Assembly (NCBI GenBank): GCA_017467985.1
Contig: JAFUJY010000079.1
Span: 1-7,023 of the forward strand
DNA from: Bacillota bacterium
GTDB lineage: Bacteria > Bacillota > Clostridia > Lachnospirales > Bianqueaceae
Direction of reading: 5' to 3'
DNA length: 7,023 nucleotides
Under the pieces are notes generated by a model that searched no databases, was not told the DNA's origin, and worked only from the letters and a program-made list of their open reading frames with translations. This document shows, one piece after another, positions 6,024 through 7,023 of this stretch. The stretch's first letter is position 1. Each line of letters opens with the position of its first letter. The position numbers were made by a program, and so were the translations under genes.

Positions 6024-7023
6024 CTAATTTAACTTGTAAAAGCTCTCCGTCTTGATCAGACATTGAGTTTCTCCATCATAGGAAATACGCCAGATGTCTC
6101 TATTCATCCCATCTCCACCTAGATAATTCCGCCGTAAATAAAAGCCTTTTTCATCACTACCTAATCCTTCCACATCCCCCGTCTTCTCTTCTATTTCAAT
6201 CTCATATGCTCCTACTGGTGTCTTATCATTATGAACTTCATATACTTTTCCACACAAGACGTCCTTACCGTCTTTCTTTATGTTTTCCGTATCGTAGATA
6301 ATTACATATTTTCCATCTGAAGACAATCGACTATTGGTATCCAATTCCGTCTTCACTCTAAACCATTCTTCCTCTGTTTTTTCCGCAAAATCATATCTGA
6401 ATATGTAGTGTTGATCCCAGGTTCTCCCTAAGAAAGTAATACCTTCTTCGTCTACTAAGTAATCCGCGATATAACCGTTGAACTTTTCGTCGATGAGCTT
6501 AGTCAATTCACCTTTTTCTAAATCATACATATAAAATTCACGCTTTCCCCAAGCCCCGTAACTGACATCCAAGAATAATTTATTATCCTGAATGAGCCAG
6601 TTATCCAATGCACGCATATCCGGAATTTCAATTAACACCTCGTCCACTGCATCTTTCTTCAAACTTTTCCTGGCAATTTTCAAATTCAACTTATCTTGTC
6701 CATTTTCTACCACATAATAATTTCCTGTTTGATACAAATAACCTCGATGGATCATCCACTTAAAATTAGATCCATTTCCAGTCCACAAGGCCGTAACTAA
6801 TTCTTCCCCATTTCCGTCTAAGCCTGCACAATACAGTCCTCCCTGGCCATCACCATAATATAATTTATTTTCATATATCTGAACACCGTCTCCATTAAAT
6901 TTCATTCTTATAAACGCATTACAATTTTCTGTATCATGCGTACATTCCGGTTTCCCACAAAGCTTACCATAAAGTCCACTCGCTTCGTCATAATACCATA
7001 GAAAATTATTCAAACTAATATAA
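6024..7023 (-). CDS. Propeller-like probable surface lipoprotein (5' end outside window)
   Basis: The frame has no stop up to the window edge (YIS precedes a TTG at 7013), so the N-terminus, where a lipoprotein or secretion signal would be expected, is missing; about 333 residues are visible. Counted from 7013, it opens with FLWYYDEASGLYGKLC and CGKPECTHDTENCNAF (19-34), a Cys-rich signature I associate with secreted propeller-like lipoproteins of Lachnospiraceae-type Clostridia. It is followed by repeated blades of the form G..LYY.....G.LY..D..G, for example NKLYYGDGQGGLYCAGLDG, REFYMYDLEKGELTKL, HYIFRYDFAEKTEEEW and RDIWRISYDGETQCL. Such repeats fit a beta-propeller of the DUF5050/TolB-like kind; the name is inference. 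The gene immediately precedes the ABC ATPase gene, suggesting a surface accessory or sensor for the exporter. Base composition is lower in G+C than the ATPase gene (samples 33-42%). Confidence 0.8.
   Translation of the reverse strand, partial: YISLNNFLWYYDEASGLYGKLCGKPECTHDTENCNAFIRMKFNGDGVQIYENKLYYGDGQGGLYCAGLDGNGEELVTALWTGNGSNFKWMIHRGYLYQTGNYYVVENGQDKLNLKIARKSLKKDAVDEVLIEIPDMRALDNWLIQDNKLFLDVSYGAWGKREFYMYDLEKGELTKLIDEKFNGYIADYLVDEEGITFLGRTWDQHYIFRYDFAEKTEEEWFRVKTELDTNSRLSSDGKYVIIYDTENIKKDGKDVLCGKVYEVHNDKTPVGAYEIEIEEKTGDVEGLGSDEKGFYLRRNYLGGDGMNRDIWRISYDGETQCLIKTESFYKLN

Noticed and set aside
6008..6025. CTCC/GGAG pairing that could hide the ATPase ribosome binding site
   Set aside because: Only four base pairs around an 8-base loop; too weak to call a regulatory hairpin.
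1..7023. tRNA, rRNA, CRISPR array, transposase or integrase
   Set aside because: No cloverleaf-like segment, repeated spacer pattern, terminal inverted repeats or recombinase motifs were recognised on either strand.

Overview
The window most resembles a gut-type member of the Clostridia (Lachnospiraceae/Oscillospiraceae-like Bacillota). The clues are strong Shine-Dalgarno sites, a MATE and an AGCS transporter segment, a secreted-propeller-like protein with the CGKPECTHD..NC signature, and an ABC-2 exporter pair. The taxonomic call is an inference from protein style, because no marker gene is present. Base composition is a mosaic: blocks of roughly 50-63% G+C alternate with AT-rich stretches (25-30% G+C in 60-base samples) at about 3.0-3.96 kb, and an intermediate stretch at about 6.0-7.0 kb.

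Layout. (1) Bases 1-942, + strand: the 3' part of a gene whose first ~50 visible codons are a MATE efflux-pump N-terminus. At about base 168 it continues in frame into the C-terminal half of an AGCS sodium:alanine/glycine symporter. This is either a deletion fusion or an assembly chimera. (2) Bases 949-975: a perfect 10-bp hairpin between convergent genes, acting as a terminator. (3) Bases 985-2856, - strand: a 623-residue cytoplasmic protein that looks like an uncharacterised alpha/alpha-toroid plus beta-sandwich (heparinase/polysaccharide-lyase-like) protein. It has a good sigma-A promoter and an operator-like inverted repeat upstream. (4) Bases 3011-3919, - strand: an AT-rich two-gene patch with a four-helix membrane protein and an 82-residue, possibly OB-fold, protein. 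(5) Bases 3992-7023, - strand: a compact operon reading propeller-like protein (5' end outside the window), ABC ATPase, ABC-2 permease. The permease reading frame is broken by one extra base near 4452-4455.

How they work together. The ATPase and permease are separated by 3 bases and form one transporter, with the propeller-like protein 22 bases upstream as its probable surface partner. Whether that transporter works depends on the permease frameshift. The toroid protein appears to be a separate transcription unit. The AT-rich pair has no evident functional link to either neighbour. I see no RNA gene, CRISPR array, insertion sequence, transposase or integrase. The strongest candidates for closer study are the MATE/AGCS fusion and the uncharacterised toroid protein with its control region; nothing here is proven to be a new system.
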